From Shewanella sp. ANA-3 (GTDB lineage: Bacteria > Pseudomonadota > Gammaproteobacteria > Enterobacterales > Shewanellaceae): 64,000 nucleotides of DNA. Positions 48,934 through 58,355 of the stretch are shown piece after piece. The stretch spans positions 2,418,001-2,482,000 of the forward strand of contig NC_008577.1 in the NCBI RefSeq assembly GCF_000203935.1, given 5' to 3'. A program made the position numbers and the translations under genes. The number at the start of each line of letters is the position of its first letter. Position 1 is the first letter of the stretch. The notes beneath the pieces were generated by a model. It saw nothing but the letters and a program-made list of their open reading frames with translations. It searched no databases and was not told the DNA's origin.

Positions 48934-49836
48934 TTACGCCAGCCATTCTCGGTGTAACTTATCGGTATCTCCTAAGTAGTCGAGCACCCAGGCGAGGGCG
49001 GGCGACATCTTATCGGCGTTCCAAGCTAGGCAGCAGGGGCTGGTTAATTTAGGATTTTCAAGCTGCTTTTCAACCAAGGCGCCCGCTTTGATAAATACGC
49101 TGGCTAAATGAACGGGCATATAGCCGATGCCTAATCCCTCTCTAAAGCAGTTAATCGCGCGGATCCAATCCGGCACCACGAGTCTGCGTTGATTCTCCAA
49201 TAACCAGGTCATGCGCTTAGGAATTTCCCGCGAGGTATCTTCCAAACAAATGGAGGGGAAGGGACGCAGTTCATCATCGGTCAAGGGGCGATCAATACTG
49301 GCTAAAGGATGGTTTTTACTCACCAAAAATGCCCATTGAATATCGCCCATGTCCTTATATTGGTATACGCCCCCCACAGGGATAGCAGTGGTTGCGCCAA
49401 TGGCGATATCACTGCGACCAGTCGCAAGCGCCTCCCACACGCCGTTAAAGACCTCGATGCGGATGATGAGCTCGATATCTTGGAAATGACGGTAAAAGTC
49501 GGCGATTAATACGCTAATTCTGTCGGCGCGCACTATGTTATCTAAGGCGATAGACAGCGTGGGTTGCCAGCCGTTGGCCACACGCTGGGTGCCGCGTTTC
49601 ATCTCATCCATTTGAGTCAGCAAGTTTCTGGCTTGCTTAACAAAATGCTCTCCCGCGGGGGTCAAGGTCACGCTGCGGTGGTGGCGCTCAAATAACACTA
49701 CACCAAGTTCTTCTTCGATTTGTTTAACGGCATAACTGACCGCAGAAGGGACCTTGTGCAGTCGATTGGCTGCCGCCGTAAAACTCCCCACCCGGGCCAC
49801 GATATCAATGAGTTCTAACGCTTGTTCCGAGAGCAT
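48934..49836 (-). CDS. punR: LysR-type regulator PunR
   Basis: About 300 residues from ATG 49836 (MLSEQALELIDIVARVGSFT), a start that lines up with the E. coli protein; an ATG three codons upstream is also possible. The winged HTH includes AANRLHKVPSAVSYAVKQIE, matching the unusual VPSAVSY of PunR (formerly YdhB). The ligand-binding domain follows. It is divergent from the MFS transporter punC, the same pair as in E. coli, where PunR activates punC for purine nucleoside uptake. Confidence 0.85.
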   Translation of the reverse strand: MLSEQALELIDIVARVGSFTAAANRLHKVPSAVSYAVKQIEEELGVVLFERHHRSVTLTPAGEHFVKQARNLLTQMDEMKRGTQRVANGWQPTLSIALDNIVRADRISVLIADFYRHFQDIELIIRIEVFNGVWEALATGRSDIAIGATTAIPVGGVYQYKDMGDIQWAFLVSKNHPLASIDRPLTDDELRPFPSICLEDTSREIPKRMTWLLENQRRLVVPDWIRAINCFREGLGIGYMPVHLASVFIKAGALVEKQLENPKLTSPCCLAWNADKMSPALAWVLDYLGDTDKLHREWLA

Positions 49837-49951
49837 AGCTGACATCCATTGTGATGAAAATAATTGATAGCATCTGTCAAAAATAAACGTTTCCAATCAA
49901 ATTAACAAGTATTTAGACTGCACGCCTTAAGTCTTTTGACATGATTATTTT

Positions 49952-51223
49952 ATGAAAACGTCTAGTAATATCTTTGTAAATATGAAGTTTTTTATATTTT
50001 TATTCTATTTGGCCTTATTAAGCATGTTAGGTTTTATTGCCACTGACATGTATTTGCCTGCTTTCAAAGCAATTGAAAGTTCGTTTAATTCTACACCGTC
50101 TCAAGTGGCGATGTCGCTCACCTGTTTCTTGGCTGGTTTAGCCTTAGGGCAACTGATTTATGGCCCTTTGGTCAGTAAACTCGGCAAACGTTATGCTCTT
50201 ATTCTCGGCCTCGGCATTTTTGCGCTTGCCAGTGTGGCCATCGCCAATAGCGACTCGATACTGATGCTGAACATCGCTCGCTTCTTCCAAGCCGTAGGCG
50301 CCTGTAGTGCAGGGGTCATCTGGCAAGCAATTGTGGTCGAACAGTATGATGCCGAAAAAGCGCAGGGGATTTTCAGTAACATTATGCCGTTAGTGGCATT
50401 ATCACCCGCATTAGCCCCCATCCTTGGCGCTTATATTCTGAACGATTTTGGATGGCGTGCAATCTTTATCTCATTGTGTGTGATTGCCTTTTTGTTGGTA
50501 TTGATGACCTTATACTTTGTGCCGAGCCACGCAGAGCATCAGGATACTAGGCCAAGCGCGGTTTCCTACGGGCAGATTTTGAAAAATACTCGTTACCTTG
50601 GCAATGTGGTGATATTTGGTGCCTGTTCGGGTGCGTTTTTCGCATATCTTACTGTGTGGCCGATTGTGATGGAGCAACACGGCTATCAGGCAACTGAGAT
50701 TGGGCTGAGCTTTATTCCGCAAACCATCATGTTTATTGTGGGCGGATACGCGAGTAAGTTATTGATAAAACGCATTGGTGCCGACCGTACACTCAACGTA
50801 TTACTGGCCATTTTTGGACTCTGCGTTATCTCAATTGTGTTTTTCACCTTATTAATGAAGGCGGAAACTATTTTCCCACTGCTGATTTCCTTCTCGATAC
50901 TCGCAGCGGCGAACGGGGCGATTTATCCCATTGTGGTAAACAGTGCTTTGCAGCAATTCACTCAAAATGCGGCTAAGGCGGCAGGATTACAGAACTTTTT
51001 GCAAATTACCATCGCCTTTGGCGCTTCAAGTTTAGTCGCGCTCTGGGCAAGTTCAGGAGAAGTCGCCATAGGTTGGGGGATTCTGAGCTGTTCATTAGTA
51101 GTGATCTTAGGTTACCTGTTAAAAACCGAGCAAACTTGGGCTGATTTTGCCAAACACTTTACTGCGCCGGATCCTGCTCGTCTTGGGATCAATGCAGATA
51201 CGAAGCAAAATCAAGCAGATTGA
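49952..51223 (+). CDS. punC: MFS purine nucleoside transporter PunC (Bcr/CflA type)
   Basis: A 423-residue protein with twelve transmembrane helices. Conserved features are LGFIATDMYLPAF in helix 1, GPLVSKLGKRYAL (motif A-like) near 68-80, VGACSAGVIWQAIV and GLSFIPQTIMFIVGGY, which together match the PunC (YdhC) subgroup rather than drug-exporting Bcr. A second in-frame ATG at 49982 is an alternative start; neither has a good ribosome binding site. It is divergent from punR with 115 bp between. Confidence 0.85.
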   Translation: MKTSSNIFVNMKFFIFLFYLALLSMLGFIATDMYLPAFKAIESSFNSTPSQVAMSLTCFLAGLALGQLIYGPLVSKLGKRYALILGLGIFALASVAIANSDSILMLNIARFFQAVGACSAGVIWQAIVVEQYDAEKAQGIFSNIMPLVALSPALAPILGAYILNDFGWRAIFISLCVIAFLLVLMTLYFVPSHAEHQDTRPSAVSYGQILKNTRYLGNVVIFGACSGAFFAYLTVWPIVMEQHGYQATEIGLSFIPQTIMFIVGGYASKLLIKRIGADRTLNVLLAIFGLCVISIVFFTLLMKAETIFPLLISFSILAAANGAIYPIVVNSALQQFTQNAAKAAGLQNFLQITIAFGASSLVALWASSGEVAIGWGILSCSLVVILGYLLKTEQTWADFAKHFTAPDPARLGINADTKQNQAD

Positions 51224-51263
51224 ATGTAATACGAGCAGTTAGCGCAGAATTATCAGTTAGTGC

Positions 51264-51292
51264 TTTACAGTCCGTAAACTAACTTATATTAT
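51264..51292 (+). promoter_or_regulatory. Promoter of tRNA-Ser
   Basis: TTTACA (51264-51269) and TATTAT (51287-51292) are 17 bases apart, with a GCGC discriminator just downstream, ending 12 bases before the tRNA. Confidence 0.75.
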
Positions 51293-51303
51293 GCGCATCG
51301 TTC

Positions 51304-51394
51304 GGAGGGGTGGCAGAGTGGTTTAATGCACCGGTCTTGAAAACCGGCGTGGGTTTATAGCCCACCCAGGGTTCAAATCCCTGCTCCTCCGCCA
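51304..51394 (+). tRNA. tRNA-Ser (UGA)
   Basis: A 91-nt gene with encoded CCA. Acceptor GGAGGGG/CTCCTCC, anticodon stem CCGGT/ACCGG with loop CTTGAAA (anticodon TGA), the long variable arm GTGGGTTTATAGCCCAC expected of serine tRNA, and T arm CAGGGTTCAAATCCCTG. Confidence 0.95.
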
Positions 51395-51404
51395 TATTCT
51401 ACGG

Positions 51405-51437
51405 AAAAGCCATCAGCAATGATGGCTTTTTTGTTTT
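51405..51437 (+). terminator. Terminator of tRNA-Ser
   Basis: AAAAGCCATC (51405-51414) and GATGGCTTTT (51421-51430) form a 10-bp stem with loop AGCAAT, followed by further T residues. Confidence 0.85.
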
Positions 51438-51685
51438 TGGAATTTCGAAAGTTGAACCTAGGGTTCCTCATGCTAACCGCAGCTCCTCCGCAATATTCCA
51501 CAAATAAACCATCAGTAATCATGACATTTTGTTTTGGAGTTACGGAAGTTGAACCCTAGGGTTCCTGACCCTAAGCGTCGTTCATCCACCAGAACTCACG
51601 GAAAATCCATAACAATAATAGTTTTTTGTTTATGGAATTTGACCTTAAGGCTACTGATCCTAAGCGCAGATCCTTCACCGTATTC
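51433..51685 (+). repeat. Three decaying copies of the tRNA-Ser 3' end plus terminator
   Basis: After the functional tRNA and terminator, the same order of elements recurs with growing divergence: a CTAGGGTTC-like T-arm piece, a CTCCTCCGC-like acceptor end, a weakened CCATCAGTAATCATG terminator stem and TTTTGTTT. The acceptor pieces lie at about 51384 (real), 51483, 51581 and 51670, a period near 90-100 bp. The copies have lost pairing and cannot be tRNAs. Confidence 0.7.
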
Positions 51686-51689
51686 AAAT

Positions 51690-51721
51690 AAAAAGGCCGC
51701 TAAAGACTTAGCGGCCTTTTT
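51690..51721. terminator. Strong bidirectional terminator
   Basis: AAAAAGGCCGCTAA (51690-51703) pairs with TTAGCGGCCTTTTT (51708-51721) over loop AGAC. It serves the minus-strand gene at 51798-52328 and ends read-through from the tRNA side. Confidence 0.85.
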
Positions 51722-51797
51722 ATTTCGCACTAGATTTAATTTCCCATTAGCCTTGGTTTTTCAAATAGCAAAGCAGCTTAGGTTAAGTAAGGCTAGG

Positions 51798-52328
51798 CTA
51801 AGTGAGCTTATGCCTGATAAGGCTTAGCGCAAAAGCTTCATAGGCAGCAACCGCTTCACTTCCCAACCATGTGCAATAAATGCAGTCGGGATCGTTCAAT
51901 ACAAGTCCCAGAGCGTCAATATAGTCGCTGCCGTTGACCACAAAGAACTGCTTTTTATAGGGCAACAACACCATCTGCGGTGCTTGCTTTAAAAAAGCCT
52001 GCGCCTCATCAAAACCGCTAAACCAATGATTAAGCAAGGTATCGCAGCGCCTGTTATGGAATAGGGTACCTAAGTCTTCACCAATTAACGCTTGCCCCGA
52101 TAACACTCTTTGGCAGTGATTAAAATCAGTAAAACCGAGCTCTCGGGCCAAGACGGCTTGGCAATGCTTGAGTTGGATATCCAGCTGGGTTAAACCTTGC
52201 TTGTTCATCAAGGAGGCAAGTTTATCTAGCGCCACTGCATCGCCAGCTTGGCAGGCTTTAAGGCGCTTTTTAGCGAGGATTTTGACTTCGTTTAAGGCGC
52301 GTGGTACTGGGGTAATTTGTTGTATCAC
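51798..52328 (-). CDS. Hypothetical protein
   Basis: A 176-residue protein from GTG 52328, eight bases after AGGAG; a TTG two codons upstream is too close to that site. Residues about 25-85 are helical and include LARELGFTDFNHCQRVLSG, a short helical repeat also seen at the ends of other uncharacterised proteins. The second half is a mixed alpha/beta segment. No function is suggested by its neighbours (tRNA-Ser and the divergent arabinose locus). Confidence 0.6.
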   Translation of the reverse strand: MIQQITPVPRALNEVKILAKKRLKACQAGDAVALDKLASLMNKQGLTQLDIQLKHCQAVLARELGFTDFNHCQRVLSGQALIGEDLGTLFHNRRCDTLLNHWFSGFDEAQAFLKQAPQMVLLPYKKQFFVVNGSDYIDALGLVLNDPDCIYCTWLGSEAVAAYEAFALSLIRHKLT

Positions 52329-52697
52329 AAACAATTCTCCTAAGTTTTATTGGCATCTCCGCTAAGCCAAACCTAATAAATTGTCGTGTCATACATGTGA
52401 TGCGAACATCGAGATATGAGTCAGAGTGATGTCATCTTCTGCGGATAGGCGTCTCTGCAACCTGGCGCCATTATTCGACTTCTTCATGCTCGAGTCAAGC
52501 TCAGCACTGCTTCGACCTTCCTTCCGCTTCATCCCCCGAATCGTTACATGCTCAGCCTTAATGTTAAAAATTTTATCACTCAATAACTAAAATCATATTG
52601 TATTACTATTAAGCTGTAGTAATATTGTAGTACTAAATAATATTCACTCTACCTGCGTAAACCGGATCGGACGCAGACAAAATGTACGGGGATGCAA
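52329..52697. other. Control region upstream of araB
   Basis: About 370 bp without a credible gene; short open frames here show no family pattern. The last 120 bp are very AT-rich and contain the dyads described at 52601-52635. Confidence 0.45.
52601..52635 (+). promoter_or_regulatory. Probable AraR operator(s) of araBDA
   Basis: TATTACTA (52601-52608) and TAGTAATA (52617-52624) are inverted repeats 8 bases apart, and the palindrome TAGTACTA (52628-52635) follows at once. The half-site TAGTAATA recurs in the perfect dyad at 59329-59349, which supports one regulator acting at both. It lies about 65 bp before the araB start. Confidence 0.6.
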
Positions 52698-54371
52698 ATG
52701 TCGAATGTTTTAGGGGCTTACGCGTTAGGGCTTGATTACGGCTCTGATTCAGTTCGCGCGTTATTGGTGGATACCCAAACGGGCGCAGAAGTAGCAACGA
52801 ATGTGGTGTACTACCCACGTTGGAAGAAGGGGCTTTTTTGCGAACCCGCGAAGAATCAATTTAGACAACATCCCCTCGATTACATCGAAAGCCTTATCGA
52901 GGTAGTGCAAGGGCTATGGGCAAAAGCCCCGAGTGGTGCCGCGCAAAGAGTCTGCGGTTTGAGTGTTGATACCACAGGCTCAACCCCGATTGCGGTCGAT
53001 GAATCTGGTGTTGCTTTAGCCTTAAAACCAGAGTTTGAGAATAACCCCAATGCCATGTTTTTGCTTTGGAAAGATCACAGCGCCATCATCGAAGCCAAGC
53101 AAATTACCGCTGCGGCAAACGATTCAAGCGAAAATTACCTGAAATATGAAGGGGGAATTTACTCCTCAGAATGGTTTTGGGCCAAAGCGCTATTTGTACT
53201 ACGCCATGACGCAGAAGTCAGACAAGCGGCCTATAGCTGGGTCGAGCACTGTGATTGGATCACCGCATTAATGACGGGCACTTCACATCCAAAGGTCTTT
53301 AAAGCAGGGCGTTGCGCCGCTGGTCACAAAGTGATGTGGCACGAGTCATGGAATGGTTATCCGCCGAATGACTTTTTCGTTGGCATCGACCCCTTACTCG
53401 ATGGCTTGAGAGACAAGTTACCGCTAGAAACCTGCACATCTGACAAGGTTTGCGGCCAGCTAACCCCTGAGTGGGCACAGCATTTAGGGCTATCGACCGA
53501 GGTTATCGTGTCTTTTGGCTCATTCGACTGCCACGCAGGTGCGGTGGGGGCCAATGTTAAGCCCGGCGTCTTAACCAAGGTAATGGGAACCTCTACCTGC
53601 GATATCACGGTCGCCAGTTATGAAGATATAGGTGAGCGTTGTATCAAAGGCATTTGTGGTCAAGTCGATGGCTCAGTATTGCCCGGCATGATAGGGCTAG
53701 AAGCGGGTCAGTCTGCCTTTGGCGATCTCTACGCTTGGTTTAGGGATCTCACAGCATGGCCGATGCAACAGCTTGACACTTCAGTCTTATTTGATGAAAA
53801 CATCAAAGCCAAACTCATTCAGCAACTCGAATCTGAAACTCTGACAATGTTAGGCAATGCGGCCGCGAAAATCCCCGTTGGCGAGACGGGCATTGTCGCA
53901 CTGGATTGGATTAACGGACGTCGCACCCCCGATGCCGACCAATCTGTTGCCATGGCGATCACAGGCTTAACCATGGGTAGCCAAGCTCCGCAAGTCTTCA
54001 AAGCCCTAGTGGAAGCCAGCGCCTATGGCGCACGGGCCATTATCGAGCGCTTCAAACAGGAAGGCGTTTGCATTGACCATGTGGTCACCATCGGTGGGAT
54101 CTCAAAAAAATCCGACTTCATTATGCAAACCTGCGCCGATGTGTGGAATTGCAACATCGACGTACTCGAGAGCGAGCAAAGCTGCGCATTGGGCGCCGCC
54201 ATTTATGCCGCAACCGCAGCCGGGGTTTATCCCGATGTGCTAAGTGCCCAGGCAGCCATGGCCTCGAACGTTGCGAAAACCTATCAACCAAATCCAGAAA
54301 ACGCTGAGAAATATCAAGCGCTTTACCAAGGGTACTTAGCCCTTGGCCACTATGTTGATGGAGCGAAATAA
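52698..54371 (+). CDS. araB: L-ribulokinase
   Basis: About 557 residues of FGGY-family kinase, from ATG 52698 six bases after GGGG. The ATP-site start is ALGLDYGSDSVRALLVD; VDTTGSTPIAVD and LLWKDHS are ribulokinase-type; the second-domain motif is KVMGTSTCDITV; and a phosphate loop is VTIGGISKKSDF. It phosphorylates L-ribulose to L-ribulose 5-phosphate. It is first in araB-araD-araA and ends 1 bp before araD. Confidence 0.95.
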   Translation: MSNVLGAYALGLDYGSDSVRALLVDTQTGAEVATNVVYYPRWKKGLFCEPAKNQFRQHPLDYIESLIEVVQGLWAKAPSGAAQRVCGLSVDTTGSTPIAVDESGVALALKPEFENNPNAMFLLWKDHSAIIEAKQITAAANDSSENYLKYEGGIYSSEWFWAKALFVLRHDAEVRQAAYSWVEHCDWITALMTGTSHPKVFKAGRCAAGHKVMWHESWNGYPPNDFFVGIDPLLDGLRDKLPLETCTSDKVCGQLTPEWAQHLGLSTEVIVSFGSFDCHAGAVGANVKPGVLTKVMGTSTCDITVASYEDIGERCIKGICGQVDGSVLPGMIGLEAGQSAFGDLYAWFRDLTAWPMQQLDTSVLFDENIKAKLIQQLESETLTMLGNAAAKIPVGETGIVALDWINGRRTPDADQSVAMAITGLTMGSQAPQVFKALVEASAYGARAIIERFKQEGVCIDHVVTIGGISKKSDFIMQTCADVWNCNIDVLESEQSCALGAAIYAATAAGVYPDVLSAQAAMASNVAKTYQPNPENAEKYQALYQGYLALGHYVDGAK

Positions 54372-54372
54372 G

Positions 54373-55068
54373 ATGTCTTTTTTAGAGCTAAAACGCGAAG
54401 TATACGAAGCCAACATGGAGCTTGAGAAGCGCAAACTGGTGACTTACACCTTTGGCAACGTTTCACAAATTGATCGCCAACTCGGCGTCATTGGTATCAA
54501 GCCCAGCGGCGTGCCCTATGAAGATTTGAAGGTTGAAGACATTGTGATTGTTGACCTTGAGAATCAAATCGTAGAAGGGCGCATGCGTCCTTCATCCGAT
54601 ACCAAGACACACACCTATTTGTATCGCCAGTGGCAGAGTATTGGTGGCATTACCCATACCCACTCGACCTACGCCACTGCCTGGGCGCAGGCACAGATTG
54701 CGATTCCCTGTTTAGGTACAACACAGGCCGATTATGTGTACGGTGAAATCCCATGCACAGCGGTGATGCGCAACGATCAGATCAGCCGCGACTACGAAGA
54801 AGAAACCGGCGTGCAGATCCTCGATTGCTTCGCCGACCGAGATCCTAACGAGTCGCCCATGGTAATCGTTGCAGGTCATGCACCGTTCACTTGGGGCGCG
54901 AATGCGGCTAAATCCGTATATCACGCCGTGTTGCTCGAAGAAATCGCTCGGATGGCGTATCTCACCAAAACATTATCACCAGGTATCAGTCAGTTAAAAC
55001 AAGAGCTTATTGATAAGCACTATTTGCGTAAGCATGGAAAAGACGCTTATTACGGCCAAAGCAAGTAA
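54373..55068 (+). CDS. araD: L-ribulose-5-phosphate 4-epimerase
   Basis: A 231-residue class II aldolase-fold enzyme, exactly the E. coli length, from ATG 54373 (GGAG upstream lies within the araB end). Zn ligands are in [14 protein letters not shown] near 93-106 and AGHAPFTWG near 169-177. It converts L-ribulose 5-phosphate to D-xylulose 5-phosphate, which enters the pentose phosphate pathway. Confidence 0.96.
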   Translation: MSFLELKREVYEANMELEKRKLVTYTFGNVSQIDRQLGVIGIKPSGVPYEDLKVEDIVIVDLENQIVEGRMRPSSDTKTHTYLYRQWQSIGGITHTHSTYATAWAQAQIAIPCLGTTQADYVYGEIPCTAVMRNDQISRDYEEETGVQILDCFADRDPNESPMVIVAGHAPFTWGANAAKSVYHAVLLEEIARMAYLTKTLSPGISQLKQELIDKHYLRKHGKDAYYGQSK

Positions 55069-55106
55069 TTGCCAGTCGGGTCTCATTTCAAACTAGAGAG
55101 AGTAAT

Positions 55107-56609
55107 ATGAAAGCCTTCAAACAAAAACAAGTGTGGTTTATCACGGGTTCGCAGGATTTATACGGCCCAAAAGTATTAGAGCAAGTCGCTAAAAACAGTG
55201 AGCAAATTGTTCATGGCTTTAATGAATCATCCGCCATTTCCATCGAAGTGGTGTATAAGCCAACCGTAAAATCCCCACGGGAAATTCACGCCGTATGCCA
55301 AGCGGCCAACAGCGATGAAAACTGTGTTGGCGTTATTCTGTGGATGCACACTTTCTCTCCAGCCAAGATGTGGATTGCTGGCCTTAATGAATTAAGCAAG
55401 CCATTCATGCACTTACACACGCAGTTCAATGCTGAGCTCCCTTGGAGCGAAATCAACATGAACTACATGAACACCCACCAAAGTGCTCACGGTTGCCGCG
55501 AATTTGGTTTTATCGGCACTCGTATGCGTAAAGAGCGCAAAGTGGTTGTGGGTCACTGGCAATCGAGCGATGTACAGGCTCAAATCGATGATTGGTGCCG
55601 CGCAGCGGCAGGTTGGCACGAGAGCCAAAACCTGCGTATCGCCCGCTTTGGCGACAACATGCGTCAAGTGGCCGTAACCGAAGGTGACAAAGTTGCCGCA
55701 CAAATTCAATTCGGTTATGAAGTGCACGCCTACAGCTTAGGTGAACTCAATGAGGCGATTGCAGACATTGCCGAAGGCGATGTAACCGCACAACTCGACC
55801 GTTACGCCAGCGAATACCAAGTAGGTAACGAGCTATTTGGCGATGAATACCAATTAGACCGTTTAAGAAAAGAAGCCAAGATTGAACTCGGCTTAACCCA
55901 ATTCTTAACCCAAGGTGGATTTGGTGCCTTTACCAACTGCTTCGAAAACCTCACTGGCATGACAGGATTACCCGGACTGGCTACTCAACGTCTGATGGCG
56001 AACGGTTTCGGTTACGGCGGCGAAGGTGACTGGAAAACGGCTGCCATGGTGCGCATCATGAAAGTGATGGGCCAAGGCCGTGCCGGTGGTACTTCATTTA
56101 TGGAAGACTACACCTATAACTTTGGCGCGACTGACCAAGTTCTTGGCGCCCACATGCTAGAAGTGTGCCCATCGATTGCTGCTGCAAAACCGCGTTTAGA
56201 AGTTCACCGCCACACCATTGGTGTGCGTTGTGACGTGCCACGTCTGTTATTCACTGGTAAAGCGGGCCCAGCAATCAACGTATCGACTATCGATTTAGGC
56301 AACCGTTTCCGTATCATTCTTAATGAATTAGATACAGTGACACCACCACAGGATCTGCCAAATCTGCCTGTCGCGTCTGCGCTGTGGGAGCCTCGTCCGA
56401 ATTTAGCGGTTGCCGCCGCAGCTTGGATCCACGCCGGTGGTGCTCACCACTCAGCTTACAGCCAAGCTATCACGACGGATCAGATTGTCGACTTTGCTGA
56501 AATGGCCGGTGCTGAACTGGTTATCATCGATGCCGACACTAAGATCCGCGAGTTTAAGAATGAGCTTCGCCAAAATTCCGTTTATTACGGTTTAGCAAGA
56601 GGTTTATAA
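55107..56609 (+). CDS. araA: L-arabinose isomerase
   Basis: A 500-residue enzyme, the E. coli length: [20 protein letters not shown] at the start, [21 protein letters not shown] with a metal-binding Glu, and the late HAGGAHHS carrying metal-binding His. It isomerises L-arabinose to L-ribulose using Mn2+. It is the last gene before a strong terminator. Confidence 0.97.
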   Translation: MKAFKQKQVWFITGSQDLYGPKVLEQVAKNSEQIVHGFNESSAISIEVVYKPTVKSPREIHAVCQAANSDENCVGVILWMHTFSPAKMWIAGLNELSKPFMHLHTQFNAELPWSEINMNYMNTHQSAHGCREFGFIGTRMRKERKVVVGHWQSSDVQAQIDDWCRAAAGWHESQNLRIARFGDNMRQVAVTEGDKVAAQIQFGYEVHAYSLGELNEAIADIAEGDVTAQLDRYASEYQVGNELFGDEYQLDRLRKEAKIELGLTQFLTQGGFGAFTNCFENLTGMTGLPGLATQRLMANGFGYGGEGDWKTAAMVRIMKVMGQGRAGGTSFMEDYTYNFGATDQVLGAHMLEVCPSIAAAKPRLEVHRHTIGVRCDVPRLLFTGKAGPAINVSTIDLGNRFRIILNELDTVTPPQDLPNLPVASALWEPRPNLAVAAAAWIHAGGAHHSAYSQAITTDQIVDFAEMAGAELVIIDADTKIREFKNELRQNSVYYGLARGL

Positions 56610-56624
56610 TTCTCGCGCAGCAAT

Positions 56625-56653
56625 AAAGCCGCCTTCGGGCGGCTTTCATTTTT
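56625..56653 (+). terminator. Terminator of araBDA
   Basis: AAAGCCGCC (56625-56633) and GGCGGCTTT (56638-56646) with a TTCG tetraloop, followed by CATTTTT. It separates araA from the HAD gene. Confidence 0.88.
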
Positions 56654-56685
56654 CTGGCACCATTCATTTCATAGGGTTAACACAG

Positions 56686-57294
56686 ATGTATACAGAATTT
56701 GACGGCATTATCTTCGATATGGATGGCACCTTAGTCGACAGCGGTCAGTTGCATGAGCAGGCATGGCGACAAACCTTGAATCACTTTGGGATCCCGGTAG
56801 AGCCTGCACTGATGCGCTCCTTAGCAGGGGTGCCGACTATTGGTACCTTAGAGATCCTAATCGCCCATTTTGGCGTCACGCCTACGGCCAGTTGCGAGGC
56901 CATGAACGAGTATAAAGAAGCCCTAGTGCGCGACACTATGCATTTATATGTGAAACCGACGGCATTAGCCGAATTTGCCAAGCAGAATCAGGGCAAACGC
57001 CCAATGGCGGTCGGCACAGGTGCCTACACAGAGGAAGCCATTCAAATCTTAACCCTGTGTGGATTACTGGAATTAGTCGATTATGTGGTGGGTGCCGATC
57101 AGGTCGCGTCACCTAAACCCGCGCCAGACACCTTTTTACGCTGCGCCGAACTGATGGGCATAGCGCCCGAGCGCTGTATCGTATTTGAAGATGCAAAGGC
57201 GGGCATCCAAGCCGCCGAAGCTGCGGGGATGTTTGTGGTCGATGTGCATGCCGAATTACAGATTGAAAATGACTATTTCCTAGGCACTCGGTAG
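56686..57294 (+). CDS. HAD-family sugar phosphatase (beta-phosphoglucomutase-like)
   Basis: A 202-residue HAD protein: motif I FDMDGTLVDS near 10-19, VGTG (motif II) near 109, motif III lysine in SPKPAPDTF near 144-152 and motif IV FEDAKAGIQAAEAAG near 168-182. It is close to YqaB-type phosphatases acting on small sugar phosphates. Between araA and araR it may remove toxic or misdirected sugar phosphates; this role is inferred from position only. Confidence 0.85.
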   Translation: MYTEFDGIIFDMDGTLVDSGQLHEQAWRQTLNHFGIPVEPALMRSLAGVPTIGTLEILIAHFGVTPTASCEAMNEYKEALVRDTMHLYVKPTALAEFAKQNQGKRPMAVGTGAYTEEAIQILTLCGLLELVDYVVGADQVASPKPAPDTFLRCAELMGIAPERCIVFEDAKAGIQAAEAAGMFVVDVHAELQIENDYFLGTR

Positions 57295-57422
57295 CCGTTG
57301 CGAGCTTGTCCAATCACTGGCTAAAACGCAAAATTAGGCTTTACAATGTAAAAGTTTGGGGTAAGGTAGGGACAGTAAGTTTAAGGAAATTCCCATAAAT
57401 TCTTAGCGTTAACAAAATTTTT

Positions 57423-57446
57423 ATTACCTTTATCAGGAAAGGTAGT
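57423..57446 (+). promoter_or_regulatory. Dyad before araR (possible autoregulation)
   Basis: ATTACCTTT (57423-57431) and AAAGGTAGT (57438-57446) form an 8-of-9 inverted repeat. The TATTACC/GGTAGTA flanks resemble the GGTATTA/TAATACC arms at 59329-59349. Confidence 0.4.
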
Positions 57447-57529
57447 ATCATAACATTTGTTTATCAGCGTTAAGCACCTTATCCAGTTGATTGGATTGAG
57501 CACAGAGATAGAGAGTTAAAGAGGGCACT

Positions 57530-58246
57530 ATGGCAAATCAGGCAAATAACCGTCCGCAGAATATCCATAACTGGGTGGCAAGCGAATTAGGTTCTCGCAT
57601 TGTGGGCGGCTTTTATGCGCCAGGTGAATATATCCCTAACGAAAATGCTATCTGTGAAGAGCTGGAAGTGTCACGCACCTCCTTAAGGGAAGCCTTTAAG
57701 GTACTCACGGCAAAGGGGCTTATTGAATCTCGCCCTAAACTTGGCACTCGTATTCGTGAGCGTCGCCACTGGAATATGTTTGATCCGGTGATCTTAAACT
57801 GGTTTTCCCAATCTAAGCCTTCGCCCGAGTTTTACACTTCTCTCTATGAAATCCGTGAAGTGTTTGAACCCGCAGCGGCGGAACTGGCGGCGAAAAAACG
57901 CACCCCTGAGCAGCTTGAGGTGATTGCGGCAGCCTATGCAAAGATGGAAGCGGCCGAATTAGGTACGGATGAAGTCTATACCTCGGATATCGATTTCCAC
58001 ATGGCGATTTTAGATGCGACCAATAACGAGTTTATGGTATCCCTCGGCGTGTCGATCCAATCTGCGCTGCTCGAAATCTTTAGACTCAGTAGCACAATTC
58101 AGGATGACTTTATCCAATCACTCCCAGGGCATAAGGCCATTTATACTGCGATTGCCGCAGGGGACAGTGAAGGCGCGAAAGCCGAAATGAATAAATTACT
58201 CTCGACGTCTCAAGATACTGTGCATAAAAATATCGAGCGAAAATAA
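57530..58246 (+). CDS. araR: GntR/FCD-family regulator of the arabinose locus (AraR)
   Basis: A 238-residue FadR-type GntR regulator: winged HTH with ELEVSRTSLREAFKVLTAKGLIESRPKLG near 43-72, then an FCD helical domain with metal-binding DIDFHMAILDATNN near 152-165. Shewanella strains that use arabinose are known to control it by a GntR-type AraR instead of the E. coli AraC. Location inside the locus and the repeated dyads fit; the effector is inferred to be arabinose or a derivative. Confidence 0.83.
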   Translation: MANQANNRPQNIHNWVASELGSRIVGGFYAPGEYIPNENAICEELEVSRTSLREAFKVLTAKGLIESRPKLGTRIRERRHWNMFDPVILNWFSQSKPSPEFYTSLYEIREVFEPAAAELAAKKRTPEQLEVIAAAYAKMEAAELGTDEVYTSDIDFHMAILDATNNEFMVSLGVSIQSALLEIFRLSSTIQDDFIQSLPGHKAIYTAIAAGDSEGAKAEMNKLLSTSQDTVHKNIERK

Positions 58247-58300
58247 CAAAGTATCTAGCATAAGTAACGAGTTACTTATCTTTAACGTCCCTCGATCAAT

Positions 58301-58330
58301 AAAAAAGGTGAACTTAGGTTCACCTTTTTT
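58301..58330. terminator. Bidirectional terminator between araR and the GH43 gene
   Basis: AAAAAAGGTGAAC (58301-58313) and GTTCACCTTTTTT (58318-58330) form a perfect stem with loop TTAG and T-runs on both strands, serving the convergent genes. Confidence 0.88.
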
Positions 58331-58355
58331 GTTTTACTGCGAGCAGAAAATAGGG

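Noticed and set aside
52389..52583. A 64-residue minus-strand frame upstream of araB
   Set aside because: No ribosome binding site, no protein-like pattern, and it lies in the control region of the ara operon.
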